In this document: piece by piece, positions 47,311 to 57,639 of the stretch
Layout: the number at the start of each line of letters is the position of its first letter
How positions within the stretch are numbered: the first letter of the stretch is position 1
Source: Macrocybe gigantea
Lineage: Eukaryota; Basidiomycota; Agaricomycetes; Agaricales; Callistosporiaceae
Assembly: GCA_011319805.1 (NCBI GenBank)
Contig: SJRY01000253.1
Coordinates: 310,001-374,000, forward strand
Reading direction: 5' to 3'
Length of the DNA: 64,000 bases
Translations under genes and position numbers: made by a program
The notes under the pieces: model-generated
What the model saw: the letters and a program-made list of their open reading frames with translations, nothing else
Database searches by the model: none
What the model was told of the DNA's origin: nothing

Positions 47311-49738
47311 TCAAGCGCGTGGTGCAGGAGTGTGGAAACTCGGCAGCGTCAGCAGCAATTCGTCGACGTACCAAAACCTCTGCGGCGCCTTTTTGGCAGC
47401 CTTTCTCTTCTTCTTTCTCTTCGCCTTATCCGCTCCATCGATATCCTGTGTGTGCGCCAGCTGAACCCACGTCGCGCCGAGGCCCATCCCGATGTGGAGG
47501 TACTCGAGCACGCCCGGCTCGACCAGGACCGTGATCTCGTCTTTCATCGCGTCATGCGGTTTCAGCGACGCCGATGCGCCCTCGACGCTCTCCCTGCTCA
47601 CGTCCTCGGAGGGCGGAACGACGACCGCGCCGCGCGAGCTTTGCAAGATCCTCGGGCGCGAAAGGTGCGCCGCCTCCTCCTTCACGCGCTCTCCGTCCCA
47701 GCCGATCCACGGCTCGAGCACCACCCTCGCATACCGCCGCTCGAGCTCGAGCTGCACCGCGTCCGGACTCTCTTCGGGCTCTTTGCCCTGCGTGGCGGGC
47801 GCCTTGGGCAGCGTGTTAGCGGGCGGCGGCGCGTGGAAGGACTTGACGCGTCGCACGGACCATTCGACGAGCCCCGTCGTGTGCGTGTTCGGGAACGCGG
47901 TCGGCCCGAGAGTGGAGAGCAGCGAGGGGATGGAGGGTAGCCAGGCGGAGGCGTCTGCGGATGCCCAGGGGTCGTCCGACTCTGCGAGCGGCTTCGGCGG
48001 GTCGGGCATCACGTCCGCGCTGGAGCTCCAATCTGCGCCCCAGCCCGAATTGCCCCATCCTCCCATGTCACCGGCGTCCATTATGGTCGAGTTGGCGGCA
48101 GGCTGGTCGACGTGCATGGCAGAGTCGACGTCCTGAGAGTCGGCAGGCGCGTTTTGGTCGCGCTCGTCCATCTCGCTGGGCAACGCGTCGCTTTTGGCTT
48201 CGATCATTTCCACCTCGAGGGCCTCCGATTTGTGCTCAGAGGGGTCCGAATCAACCTTGGCTTTCTTTTTTGCCCTCGCCGCTTCGTCCTCGTCCTTGTC
48301 GACATTCTTGTCTATAGCTTCCTTACCACCTTCCACATCGAGCTGCGCATCCGCGTTCCGATAGCCGTCCGCCTTCATGCCAAAGCACTCGCGGCACGCC
48401 TGGCTGAACGCGTCCGGGATCTCCTTGGCGACCTTGGACGTGAGTATGAGCTCTTTCTCCGCCTGCTCGATGACCGCCAAGCAGCGCTTGAACCCGCGCT
48501 CGTGGTCGGCTCGGGGAAAACGCGGTTGCGAAGGACGAAGCGGACAAAAAAGCCGAGAAGGCGGGGCATGTTGATGAGATACCGGTCGGACCTGACAAGA
48601 CAAGAAAAAAAAGCGTCGATCTCAGTCACCGAGTCGAAAAATTAAAAAATCAAGATGGAAAAGCATGACAGACCAGATCAGGCCCTGATCGCGCATGTAC
48701 GAGGTCAGAAAGACTCTGATCGCCAACTCGGGGTCATTCAGGAACGTGATCAACTTTTCCTCCTTGCGGAGGCTTTCTTCGTCCAAGAGCTCCTTCACGG
48801 CCTCATCGCTGTCTACTGGAATCGGGTCTGTCCCATAAGTCGCGTAAGGGGGGCGGGGCTTGCGTCTGTGAGGCCTCTGTGCGCTGCCGTTGTCAGGTTT
48901 CGTCACCGCAACCTGGAGATCGGAGGCGCCGTTCGAAGTCGCAATGTCGGCGCTCTCGGCAGCCAACTCTTCCTCGTCATCCTCGTCTTCGTCTTCGCCG
49001 TTCTTGGCAGCTTGGTCCGTCCGCGTCCAGACCGGCGTGTTGGAGAGCAGACCTGCAAAGAGACGGAACTGGCGGTGCGGGGAAAGGACAGGGAGTGTAG
49101 ATATTAGCGACGTTTGAGATGGAATGTGGGGCGTTGACGTACTTGGTCCCAGAGGTAGCTTAGCCCAGTTGGGCCGGGGGCCACGATCGACCTCGTCTAA
49201 AGTCATTGGCAGCCTCGTGGATTCTGTCGATGATCGATGCATTTCTGATAGCAGAAAATATTAGCATCAGAGGATTTGCAGAAGATGCTCTACATCTTTG
49301 ATGTCCGATTCGAAAAACCGAAAGATGAACTCACGGATTGTAGAACCCGACCCTGAGATCCTCCGAGTCCTCCCAGACGTCCCACCAGTCCTTTCGCGCT
49401 CCAGGTGCGGAAGTGGGTTTCCTTTCTCTAGCCTTTCTCTTCCTCTTCGTCTGCGTCTTGCACTGGTCTGTGCCGTGTCTGGTGCGCAGCTCGACGGTAG
49501 GGATGCCCAGGCCATCGCGCTCGATGTCCTGATCATCAGGATCTTCGTCTGGCTCGTTCTCCGTGGCGCTGCGTGTCTCTTCTTTGCCGGTTTTGCTGCT
49601 GTCGGGGAACATTCGGATGCCACGCTCTTTGAAATCTTTGAAGGGGATGATCGTCACGCCTGGAGGGGGCATTGGAAAGGGCGGGAACGTCATCCTGTCC
49701 TCAATGGGGGCTGGTTGCGTGGCTGCAACGGTCATCAT
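47311..49738 (-). CDS. arb1: Argonaute siRNA chaperone (ARC) complex subunit Arb1
   Basis: In fission yeast Arb1, with Arb2 and Ago1, forms the ARC complex that holds duplex siRNA before heterochromatin assembly. Start MMTVAATQPAPIEDRM at 49738. The N-terminal half carries Lys/Arg-rich KRKRKARERKPTS, then WWDVWEDSEDLRVGFYNP joined to a helical exon and GPRPNWAKLP. The conserved Arb1 core is EEKLITFLNDPELAIRVFL, TSYMRDQGLIW, SDRYLINMPRLLGFFVRFVL, HERGFKRCLAVIEQAEKEL and IPDAFSQACRECFGM. A long acidic, low-complexity region follows, then KEPEESPDAVQLELERRYAR, EPGVLEYLHIGMGLGATWV and the end FWYVDELLLTLPSFHTP. One frame break at about 48509-48511 (after RNRVFPE) is repaired by a single G. Its presence implies a nuclear RNAi pathway. 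Confidence 0.85.
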
Positions 49739-50324
49739 GGAGGCTCGCGACTGATCTCTGTTTCAGGGTCAACGTCGATGCGCAGTCTGTCTTACGATGT
49801 TAAATGAGAAAGAAAGTGCACAGACGCGCGTCTTTCAATGGTGTCTATATAGAATGAAGAAAAAGAGAGAGGAAGATTCGGTTATCGCCGTGAAGTTGAC
49901 AACATTCTTGCGCAGCAGAAGCACTGCTCAAAAGAGACTTATGGCTAGCTATATCTGGCTTGCAGATTCTCGACGTGTAACGCGATGGCACAAATGAAAA
50001 CCCCGTTTCTCTCCACACGCCTGGCTCGCGTCTTCATCGTTTCGCGGCTGCAGCCTGCCGCCTCGTGTTCTCGATGTCCGTGTGTCGCAACTCGTTCGTG
50101 ATCATGGCAATCAAAGGGAGAAGAAAAGATACGCACAACCATAGCACAGATAGCTTGCAGCGATAAACTCGTCGGTGCTCACCAACGAGAAGGAACAATG
50201 GCACAGGCCGTGACGCCATTGTTTTGTCACACATGACCAAATAACGCGTGTTGAGGGCGTGGGACATTTGATAAATGAAGCAAGCTCTGGTGATTCCATA
50301 ACTCCTCCTCCTCACCGTCCATCC
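49739..50324. promoter_or_regulatory. Divergent region between Arb1 and the Cys/His-rich gene
   Basis: 586 bp between two start codons on opposite strands. No TATA box, repeat or coding region is convincing. Confidence 0.4.
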
Positions 50325-51978
50325 ATGATCTTCAACCTATTTTTTCGCAAGCCACCCGCTCAGAAGGGTCAGAATGTACAGGATAATCCAAAGCTACAAC
50401 AAGAACTACAGGGAAAGGCTGCCGATCAGAATCAGAGTCACGCGGGTCGACGACTCTGGCATCGCAGCTGCGCACCCCTTCGCCCTCAGTGGATTCCTCC
50501 GTAGGGAAGCACAACTCGCCTCAGATACGGCCCCCACAAACACCCTCGCCCCCGCCTGACCAGTTCGATGCAGCGGCAGCATCAGCCATCTTGCCTGACG
50601 TCAACCCCGCGGACCTCCACGCGCTAATTGCTTCCGTGCCGCCGCAGACGCTCAAAGCGTACGCTCTCGGACACCTCGTTGCGCCGAACCTGCCGCACCC
50701 GCTGACCCTCGCGCACGTCTCCGCCTTTTTCTGCGATCTCGTCCCGCCGCCGAGGCTCCACTGCGTGCGGTGCCATAAGGGCTTTTTTGAGGTGGAGAAT
50801 GGTGACAGAAGTTGTTTGGTGCCGCATGATGACGAGAGCGCTGAAGTCGAGAGGGCGGGTGCCAGGTCGGGAAAGGGCACGCAGTATCAGACGCTTTGGA
50901 AATGTTGTGATAAGACCGTCGAAGGCGATGGCGACATGGGGCCTCCTGACGGATGGTGCTACGAAGGAAAACATACTGCAAGTCCCCTTGAAGTGTTCCT
51001 CCTTGTCATTATCATTCAGATTTCTCTCTCTGTCAGACTGATGTGAAACGTGCGCGCTTCCGCGCCGACTCGACCCAACATGACGACAAGCTCGTCTCTT
51101 GTGCTAGGCTGCGGTGTCACGAGCCTCCGCGCTCCCCACGTCTTAAGCGCAAGCGTGGCCGAGCCACCATGAATGAGACGGACCAAGACGACGAAGCAGA
51201 CGATGATCGTGTCTCGGTCGCCGAGTCGAAACGCAAGAGCAGAGGCAAGAAGAGAGAGGAAGACGACGACGCGGGCGTCGAGTCTTCCTCATCGGTGTCT
51301 ACGTCCGTGAAACGAGCGCGCTCGACGCGGGTCAAGCGCCGTAACCGTGAGGGTGCGGATGAAGGAGATGCAGAGGGGGACGTGAACGAGGGCAAGAAGC
51401 CGCGACGCCGGGCGTCGAAGAAACCCAGGACGAGCCGTGAAACGGACGGCGACGCGCATCAGCGCCCGAATGTGGATATAGATGAGCAAGAAGAGGAAAC
51501 AGACGTCGATGACAGGATGGAAGTCGATGGCGGCCATGTCGCCTCGACGTCATCGCCATCACCGCCGCGCGCTGCCGCACCGCCTTCCAGACGGAGCACG
51601 GCAATTCTGGCTAGCGGTCTCTCCACGAAACCAAAATCCAAAACCAGCGCTCCACTCGCTCATTCCCCCGACGCAGCATCAGCATCTACGCCTGGTGCGA
51701 CGTACACGCCCCAGAGCAAGCCCGCCTCGGTTCTCAAGACATATCGCCGGCATCCAGCGCCGCACGCCTCGAGCCCGCTCTCGCAGTCGACGACGTTCGC
51801 ACAGCCGCATCCCGCGAGTGGTGAGCAACAGAAATTGACCTCGCCTGCCGTGAAGCCGCGCTCGAGCGCGGCGTCGTTGAGAGGTGCTGGTAGAGCGTCG
51901 TCCGGGCGGACGAAGAGCCTGGCTGAGGTCGTCGAGTCGAGCATTGACGGCGAGCGCGTCGTCAGCGGGAATCGTTGA
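50325..51978 (+). CDS. Uncharacterised Cys/His-rich protein with long basic, disordered C-terminus
   Basis: Not assigned to a family. The ATG at 50325 gives MIFNLFFRKPPAQKG. A 44-nt intron (GTCAGA...CTACAG) joins to KGCRSESESRGST, which connects to the long frame through 50489 (that frame's own first codon is GTG). A helical segment (ADLHALIASVPPQTLKAYAL) is followed by a probable zinc site: LHCVRCHKGFFEVENGDRSC, VPHDDES, YQTLWKCCDKT, and GWCYEGKHT. The pattern resembles the Cys/His module near the end of REXO1-like exonucleases, but no exonuclease domain is present. The rest (51043-51978) is Arg/Lys/Ser/Pro-rich with several nuclear-localisation-like clusters. The second intron (50978-51036) appears to be of the GC-AG type. 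Confidence 0.62.
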
Positions 51979-53230
51979 TTTTTTGACGTCGTGCCTTTTT
52001 TTTTTCCTTCAATCTGTTTGGATCAACATCAACACTCTTTTTTTTTTTGTATTGTCTTTTGAGTGATCTTTTTGATATCTTGGACTCTTGTCTTGGATCT
52101 GGAGATATTTGAATAACTTAATCGTGTACAGTACGCTCATTTGCAATTTCCGTCTCTTTTTTTTTTTACATATGTATTTACCCTCTCGGTAGGTCCTGCG
52201 ATTATGCAGTTGCGGGGTGGAACATCCGCATCGAATCACGCGTCTGGTATGTCACGCGCCCGTGACAGACTTGAGTCGACGTCCACTGCGTCGTACTCGA
52301 GTCAAGAAATTTCTGAGCAAGCTTTGAAATTGGTTGTCCATAGAGCAGTTCACTGATGCGTCGTATATTTCCATTTCGACTGGGAAACGGACCGCGGTGA
52401 ATGCGCCCATTTGCAAAGGCGCAGGGCTGGAACCCGCTGGATGATTGCCTTTGTCTTCAGACTCGTGCAATGATTGGACTTTCCCCAAACATGTTCCTTT
52501 CTTTGGCCGACTCGCGTGTCAGGACGAGCGGTGAGTCCGTGAGTCCGAGCGTTGGACTTTTCTAATGTTTCTGACTATATTTTTTTTTCTTCACGCCTGT
52601 CAGGAAGCGATCGGGTTGGCTTCTTAAACCTTCGATTCGGTTTAAGTGCTCTGCCGCTGGCAGCGTGTCACAGCTGCCCTCGTTCTTGGAGGGATGGTTT
52701 CGGCTTGTTGCAGGAGCAGCTACTGCTGCATTCAAGGCCTCCGTGACGCTCGATAAGACACAATAACGCTGACATTGGATTCGTTCGTGGCGTAAGTAAA
52801 TTGCCCAACCCCGTGCTTCTGATATCCTTGGACAATCCGTGAAACACCTCGAGGCCAATTCTGACCATGGGACGTCTATGAGCTCGTCCGGAGCTATTCC
52901 TTCTCAAACAATATATGACACTTTTCTCTCCCCTATTCTGCTTGAAGAATGTCTTTGGTGTTGGAAGCCCAGATGGGAGCTGTGTATACCGATCCTACTA
53001 ATGCCTTGTCAGTAGCTTTGACGACCATGGACGACGACTCGCACCGAATACTCAAGATGCTCTATGTCCTCATCCTCATTCTTCTTCTACGCATCCGGAT
53101 GTGCATGAGTCCGGCGAATAATCCGTTGCTAGGGCTTGGCATCCCGTCTATCCGCCTGCTTTCTGTAGCCGAGTCTTCACTATAAAATGGGTTTGGAAAG
53201 TCGCGCTAATTCGTCGTCTTCCTTCGGATC
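51979..53230. other. Intergenic region with a possible short ORF
   Basis: About 1.25 kb. T tracts lie at 51996-52005, 52039-52050 and 52158-52168. An ATG frame of 78 codons at 52949-53185 matches nothing known and probably lies in the promoter or 5' leader of the M35 gene. TATAAA at about 53180 is 50 bp before that gene's ATG. Confidence 0.4.
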
Positions 53231-54721
53231 ATGCTCCAGATGCTCCTCTCTGCTTGGCTCATCCTCTGTTGCGCTGCGACGGCTCTGGCTTCTCCGCACC
53301 AGAGAGCTGCTGGTCTGACCATCAGCGTTAAAGGCCCGCCTCAGAGCGTCCCTTCTATCGACGATCTCAAGTTTACTGCCGAGGTTACTAACACTGGCTC
53401 TGTCGCCGTCAGGGTCCTGAAGTATGGGACAATCCTCGACGGGGATCTTCCGACGATGTCGTTCATCGTTACCAGGGCTGGTGTCGAAGTTCCTTTCATG
53501 GGTGTCAAGGTATTTTCGTATAGGTATTCTATTTGGTATAGGCAACTGAAATGCCTATTGCAAAGCCTATGATCTCACTGAACAACCTCGACGATTCGGC
53601 CATTGTAAACATAGGTGCTGGACAAACTATATCTGTCGTCCATTCAGGTATGCAATGCTGTCCTTTGTGCAGCGCCATATCGAGATGGTTTGTGTCGCAG
53701 TGGCTTCGCTGTACGACTTTGCATCGGTCGGGGTTGGCCAGTTCACCTTTGAGCCTGTCACAAGCTTCCAGTTGGTGAACGACGCGAATCATACGCAAGG
53801 CTCGCCGTTCTTGCAAACAGGCTCGGCCCACGCCATCACTGTGGAGGTCACCACTGATGTGGCTGCCCGCCCTCCAAGCGGAGAAGATCGGGGCGCCGTC
53901 GACATCTGTCGCGATCCTGCGCGAAGAGCCTTCATTGATGCTAGGTCAGGCCGAACTTTTTCTTTTTTTGCAGACTCTCTTCATGTCGCTGACCTTTCGA
54001 AAAGTTACGTCGAGGCGAAACGACTGGCCATTACAGCATTCAACTACATCAGAGCCCGTGGAGCTAGCGATCGACTTTACAGAGCGTACTGGGGATACAA
54101 TAACCCGAACAATGTCCTCGGAGTCTTTTACCGCGTAGCAGCAGAGAATTCGAGCACGAGAATGTAGGTTGTCCCTTGCCATCTCCGCGTTTTGGTGTTC
54201 TGAGTGAACCTGCAGCTTGCAGTGCGGCGACCCTTTGAATCTCTGCGTGAAGAACAACTGGGTTGCTTACACCCACTTTCCTTCGACCAACGTCCGTCTT
54301 CCTGTCCCTTCATGTCGTGCGACGCCTACTGACCTTAGGCCCTTCGGATAGATTTATTATTGTGAAATCTTCTATCGGCAGGTGACCACGCGCAGATTGT
54401 GCACAGATACGCCCGTGAACTACCGGAACATACGCGGAGGTACTACTCTTCATGAAGTAGGGATTCTCTAACTTGCAGTTTAGTCGATTCAAGGCTAACG
54501 CACCCTGTCTCCGCTGCCAGCTCACGCATGCTACCAGTCGCACCGTGGATGTCGTTTATGGATGCCCTCAAGACCAGGCCCTTCCGGATCGTAGCAAAAT
54601 CCGGAATGCAGATAGTTATAACGTATGTCTCTTTTACTCACCACAACCGCTCAACACTGATCCCTCTTCTCATCAGTGTTTCGCCACGCAAGTCTGGTCT
54701 AACCTTAACTGCCACTATTAA
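53231..54721 (+). CDS. Secreted M35-family metallopeptidase (deuterolysin / peptidyl-Lys endopeptidase type)
   Basis: Extracellular zinc protease. Signal peptide MLQMLLSAWLILCCAATALA. The pro/N-terminal beta domain has TISVKGPPQSVPSIDDLKFT and VLKYGTILDGDLPTMSF in exon 1 (53231-53509). Next come exons with MPIAKPMISLNNLDDSA and YDFASVGVGQFTFEPVTSF. The catalytic region begins with DICRDPARRAFID and a helical part, SYVEAKRLAITAFNYIRARG. Next is the exon VNYRNIRGGTTLHE, which ends at the first half of the HExxH zinc site. After the intron comes LTHATSRTVDVVYGCPQ, completing HELTH and giving the VDxxYG block where M35 enzymes have a GTxDxxYG motif with the third zinc-binding Asp. The end is CFATQVWSNLNCHY. 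M35 enzymes here usually act in nutrition. Roughly 350 residues is normal for the family. Confidence 0.82.
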
Positions 54722-55243
54722 TATGCCTAATTGCACAATGGATGATTGCTTTTTGCGAGACTGTCTTGTCAGAACGTCCCCTCTTTCCTGTTGTTGACAG
54801 AATGACACTTGCCTTACGTGTGCACAACTGCGAATGAGTGAATCATCGGTGCTGTATTTTTTTTTCCATGTAAACCGCTGGTGCAACATCAAATATCGAT
54901 TTATTGCGTTCAGTTCTCGCCAATGATTATGCGTATTAAATATATGGCTTGTGGGGAACTAGCGCAACAACTATAAACTATCAGTGGGGCTTGGTTTTCA
55001 AATAGACTCAAGAATTCCGTACACGTTTCCAGAACGGATCGTTTACGACGAGAATGAGGTCAGGAGCTTCCAACTCGAAGCCAACTTATTGCCGAACGTC
55101 GTGTACAAGCTTGTGATTTTGATCTTTGGAGGGACCGGCATTCCGTTCGAGCCATCGCTTTGCTGGCCAGATCCAAACAACCAGCAAAACTTGGACGACA
55201 CTAGAACGGTAGCGGTGTCCGCCCTTCGTACACCCAAGTGCTG
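54722..55243. other. Intergenic region
   Basis: About 520 bp between the M35 stop and the TMEM135-like start. A frame without ATG (54984-55243) is open, but I cannot attach it to either gene. T9 tract at 54858. Confidence 0.35.
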
Positions 55244-57590
55244 ATGAGCGGAGGCGGAGTAACAATGGACTCGGGGTCGCTGACACCTTTCGGAGGTCCG
55301 CCTGACATGCCAACGGACTCGCTGCCGCCCACGCCCTCGGAGGGCATCCTGTTCACGCCCAGGCGCGCCATGGCGTCCTTCGACAACCTTGTCGCGCTTG
55401 CGAACCACCAGGAGCGACTCCGGGAAGCGAGAAAGATGGTCTGGCGAGACCGTGGACAGCCAGTGGTGGAGCTGGAGACTTTGAAAGACTGCTTAGAGCA
55501 CGCCGCTACGGGAGGGTTCAGTGAGTCGCTTCTTCTTGCATGGTTTTCTGTCTCTGCCGGCCCATTTATACGACTTTGTGGACCTTTCAGGATCGGGGAC
55601 GTTAGCGTTCAGCATAAGAGCATGCGTCAACTTGGTGCTGGTGTTGATACGAATACGGAAATTCCCTCGGTGCGTTTCGTATAAACTGTATTTGAAATCG
55701 ACGCATCTATCTGACGCACTATCTAGAGATATACGGCCATCCGTGATACGACATGCTGTGTTCGGAACAGATACATGGAGGTTTGCTGCCATGCTCGGTG
55801 AGCTCTTATTATTACGTGCCTGCATGTTGTGCTCTAACCTTTTCTTTTCCAGGAAGCTTCACTTCGCTGTACAAGTTCATCCTTAATGCATTGCCCATAC
55901 TTATTCCCGCTGTCAATCCTTCAAAACAGCGCTTTTTAACCGACCTTGATTCGTCACCATTCGAAGACGAGGCAGGTCAAGGCTCTGAAGATGGCCCAAC
56001 AGCCTCCAACCCGTCTTCGACAGTAGAAATTCCTTTGGCGCAGCGAACCGCTCGTCTATCATTAAGCGCAAAAGCTCAGCTGGTGTTGATCAGGAAAAGG
56101 ACGCGCAGATGGCATGCCGCGTTGGCGGGTGCTGTTGCCGGTGGTCTTGCGGTGATGTGGGAGAAGAAAGGAAGGAGAGGTGTCATCGCTCAACAGCTGT
56201 TCGTCCGGTATGCTCGCTCACCTCTCATACGCGTGTACGCCTTTCTAAATGCAAGATTGAAGCGGTTTGCAAGGCTCCTACAATTCGTTCACAACGAAGC
56301 GAGGAATCCATATACCCCACGGAGCTGTCCTCGTTTTCTCTTTGGCGTGCGTGTTTCTTTCATGATTTGATCTTTCCCGACATTGATGCCTCATCGTCAG
56401 CTGCGGCCAAATCATGTATGCCTTCTTACTGCGCCCAGACACCCTTCCACGATCTTACACGCAATGGTGAGTGTTTAGGTAGCGACAAGATATGTTTTTA
56501 AACCTGTCTGTAGGATTGGTCAGGCAGCAAAAGTTCCTGGGGAATGCGTCAAAATAAATATGGGTCTTGTCCGTGACCGCAAGATCGACATTGCGCACCT
56601 GGACAGGATCGTGGCCCGCCGAGTAAGTGGTTGTCCCGTTCGTTCTTCGAACGTAAATTTAACTACTGCTACAGGACATAACACCCTCAAACATAACCGA
56701 ACTCACTTCTCTGCGTCCGTTGTATCTCGCCGCCAATTCTTTGGGCGCCTCGTCTCCGTCGGCATACGTACCTTTCTATGCTCCCTGTTCGGCCGTTCAT
56801 CCCGCTCTGTCCTCATGCAGTTCTGTGCCGCTCGACAGATTCTTTGCCGTCTTCAAATGGATGCTTCCATTTATGGCGCGCTCCATTTCATACCTGCTGC
56901 CCTATTCAAGCGCAAGGAATTCATGCGCGACCCGGGCAAAGTTTTTGTCAGAGCAGGACTGGGAACGATGAGGAGCTCGGCGTTTTTGGGCGTTTTTGTC
57001 ATTATATACCAAAGTAAGAGGTGGTGTTCCGGGATCACACTGAATAGCTCTGACCTGCGTTTCAGCTATATTCTGCTATAAACACAAGCTGCACAAGTAT
57101 CTCTCCGTCCTCAAGATGAATCAAGGATCAAAGTCTATGCTTGCATCAGTACCGCAATGGATCATCGACTTGCTTATATCCAAGGGCTCGTTCTGGTTCC
57201 TAGGTCTCATGGCGGGCCTTGGGCTGTTTGTAGAAGAGAAGCGCCGCCGCGCTGAACTAGCCATGTACGTCTTGCCGAAGGCGTTGGAAAGCGCTTGGGT
57301 CGCGGCACGAGGTAAAGGATGGGTGTTCAGGACAGGCAACTGGGGAGAGATGCTCGTGAGTACATCCCTCTTATCGTTATCAGCATTCCGGTTTTGAACT
57401 TGATTGCTCGCTTGGCTTCGTTATAGCTTACTGCTATCGGCATGGCTATGGTCATGGTACGTCAAAATCTGTTTGAACCCGAGCATTTTTGTTGAATTCA
57501 CACCCCATCTAGAGCACGTATCAGAATGACCCGCAACACCTCTCAGGCATCGTTCGACGAATTCTATACCAATTCATCGGCCCCAATTAA
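55244..57590 (+). CDS. TMEM135-like multi-pass membrane protein
   Basis: TMEM135 proteins sit in mitochondrial or peroxisomal membranes and influence organelle dynamics and lipid handling. The family is distantly like Tim17. ATG at 55244 (MSGGGVTMDSGSLTPFGG). A cytosolic head (SFDNLVALANHQERLREARK, then ELETLKDCLEHAATGGF) is followed by exons with FSIRACVNLVLVL, AVFGTDTWRFAAMLG and SFTSLYKFILNALPILIP. After an acidic/Ser loop come QLVLIRKRTRRWHAALAGAV and AGGLAVMWEKKGRRGVIAQQ. Further hydrophobic exons end with SKGSFWFLGLMAGLGLFVEE, KRRRAELAMYVLPKALESAW and GKGWVFRTGNWGEML. The final exons finish in GIVRRILYQFIGPN, TAA at 57588-57590. The loop-helix order and the YVLPKALES tail are characteristic. 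Many small exons make exact joins uncertain. Confidence 0.8.
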
Positions 57591-57639
57591 ATATCTGGGA
57601 TTTTTTCAAGTCCCAACCTTTAACAGCGTCGCACCATAA

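Noticed and set aside
52949..53185. 78-codon ATG frame with a hydrophobic stretch upstream of the M35 gene
   Set aside because: It overlaps the probable promoter and TATA region of that gene, shows no family resemblance and is likely chance.
54984..55243. 86-codon open frame before the TMEM135-like gene
   Set aside because: It starts with GTG, has no in-frame ATG and no clear splice to a neighbour. No family recognised.
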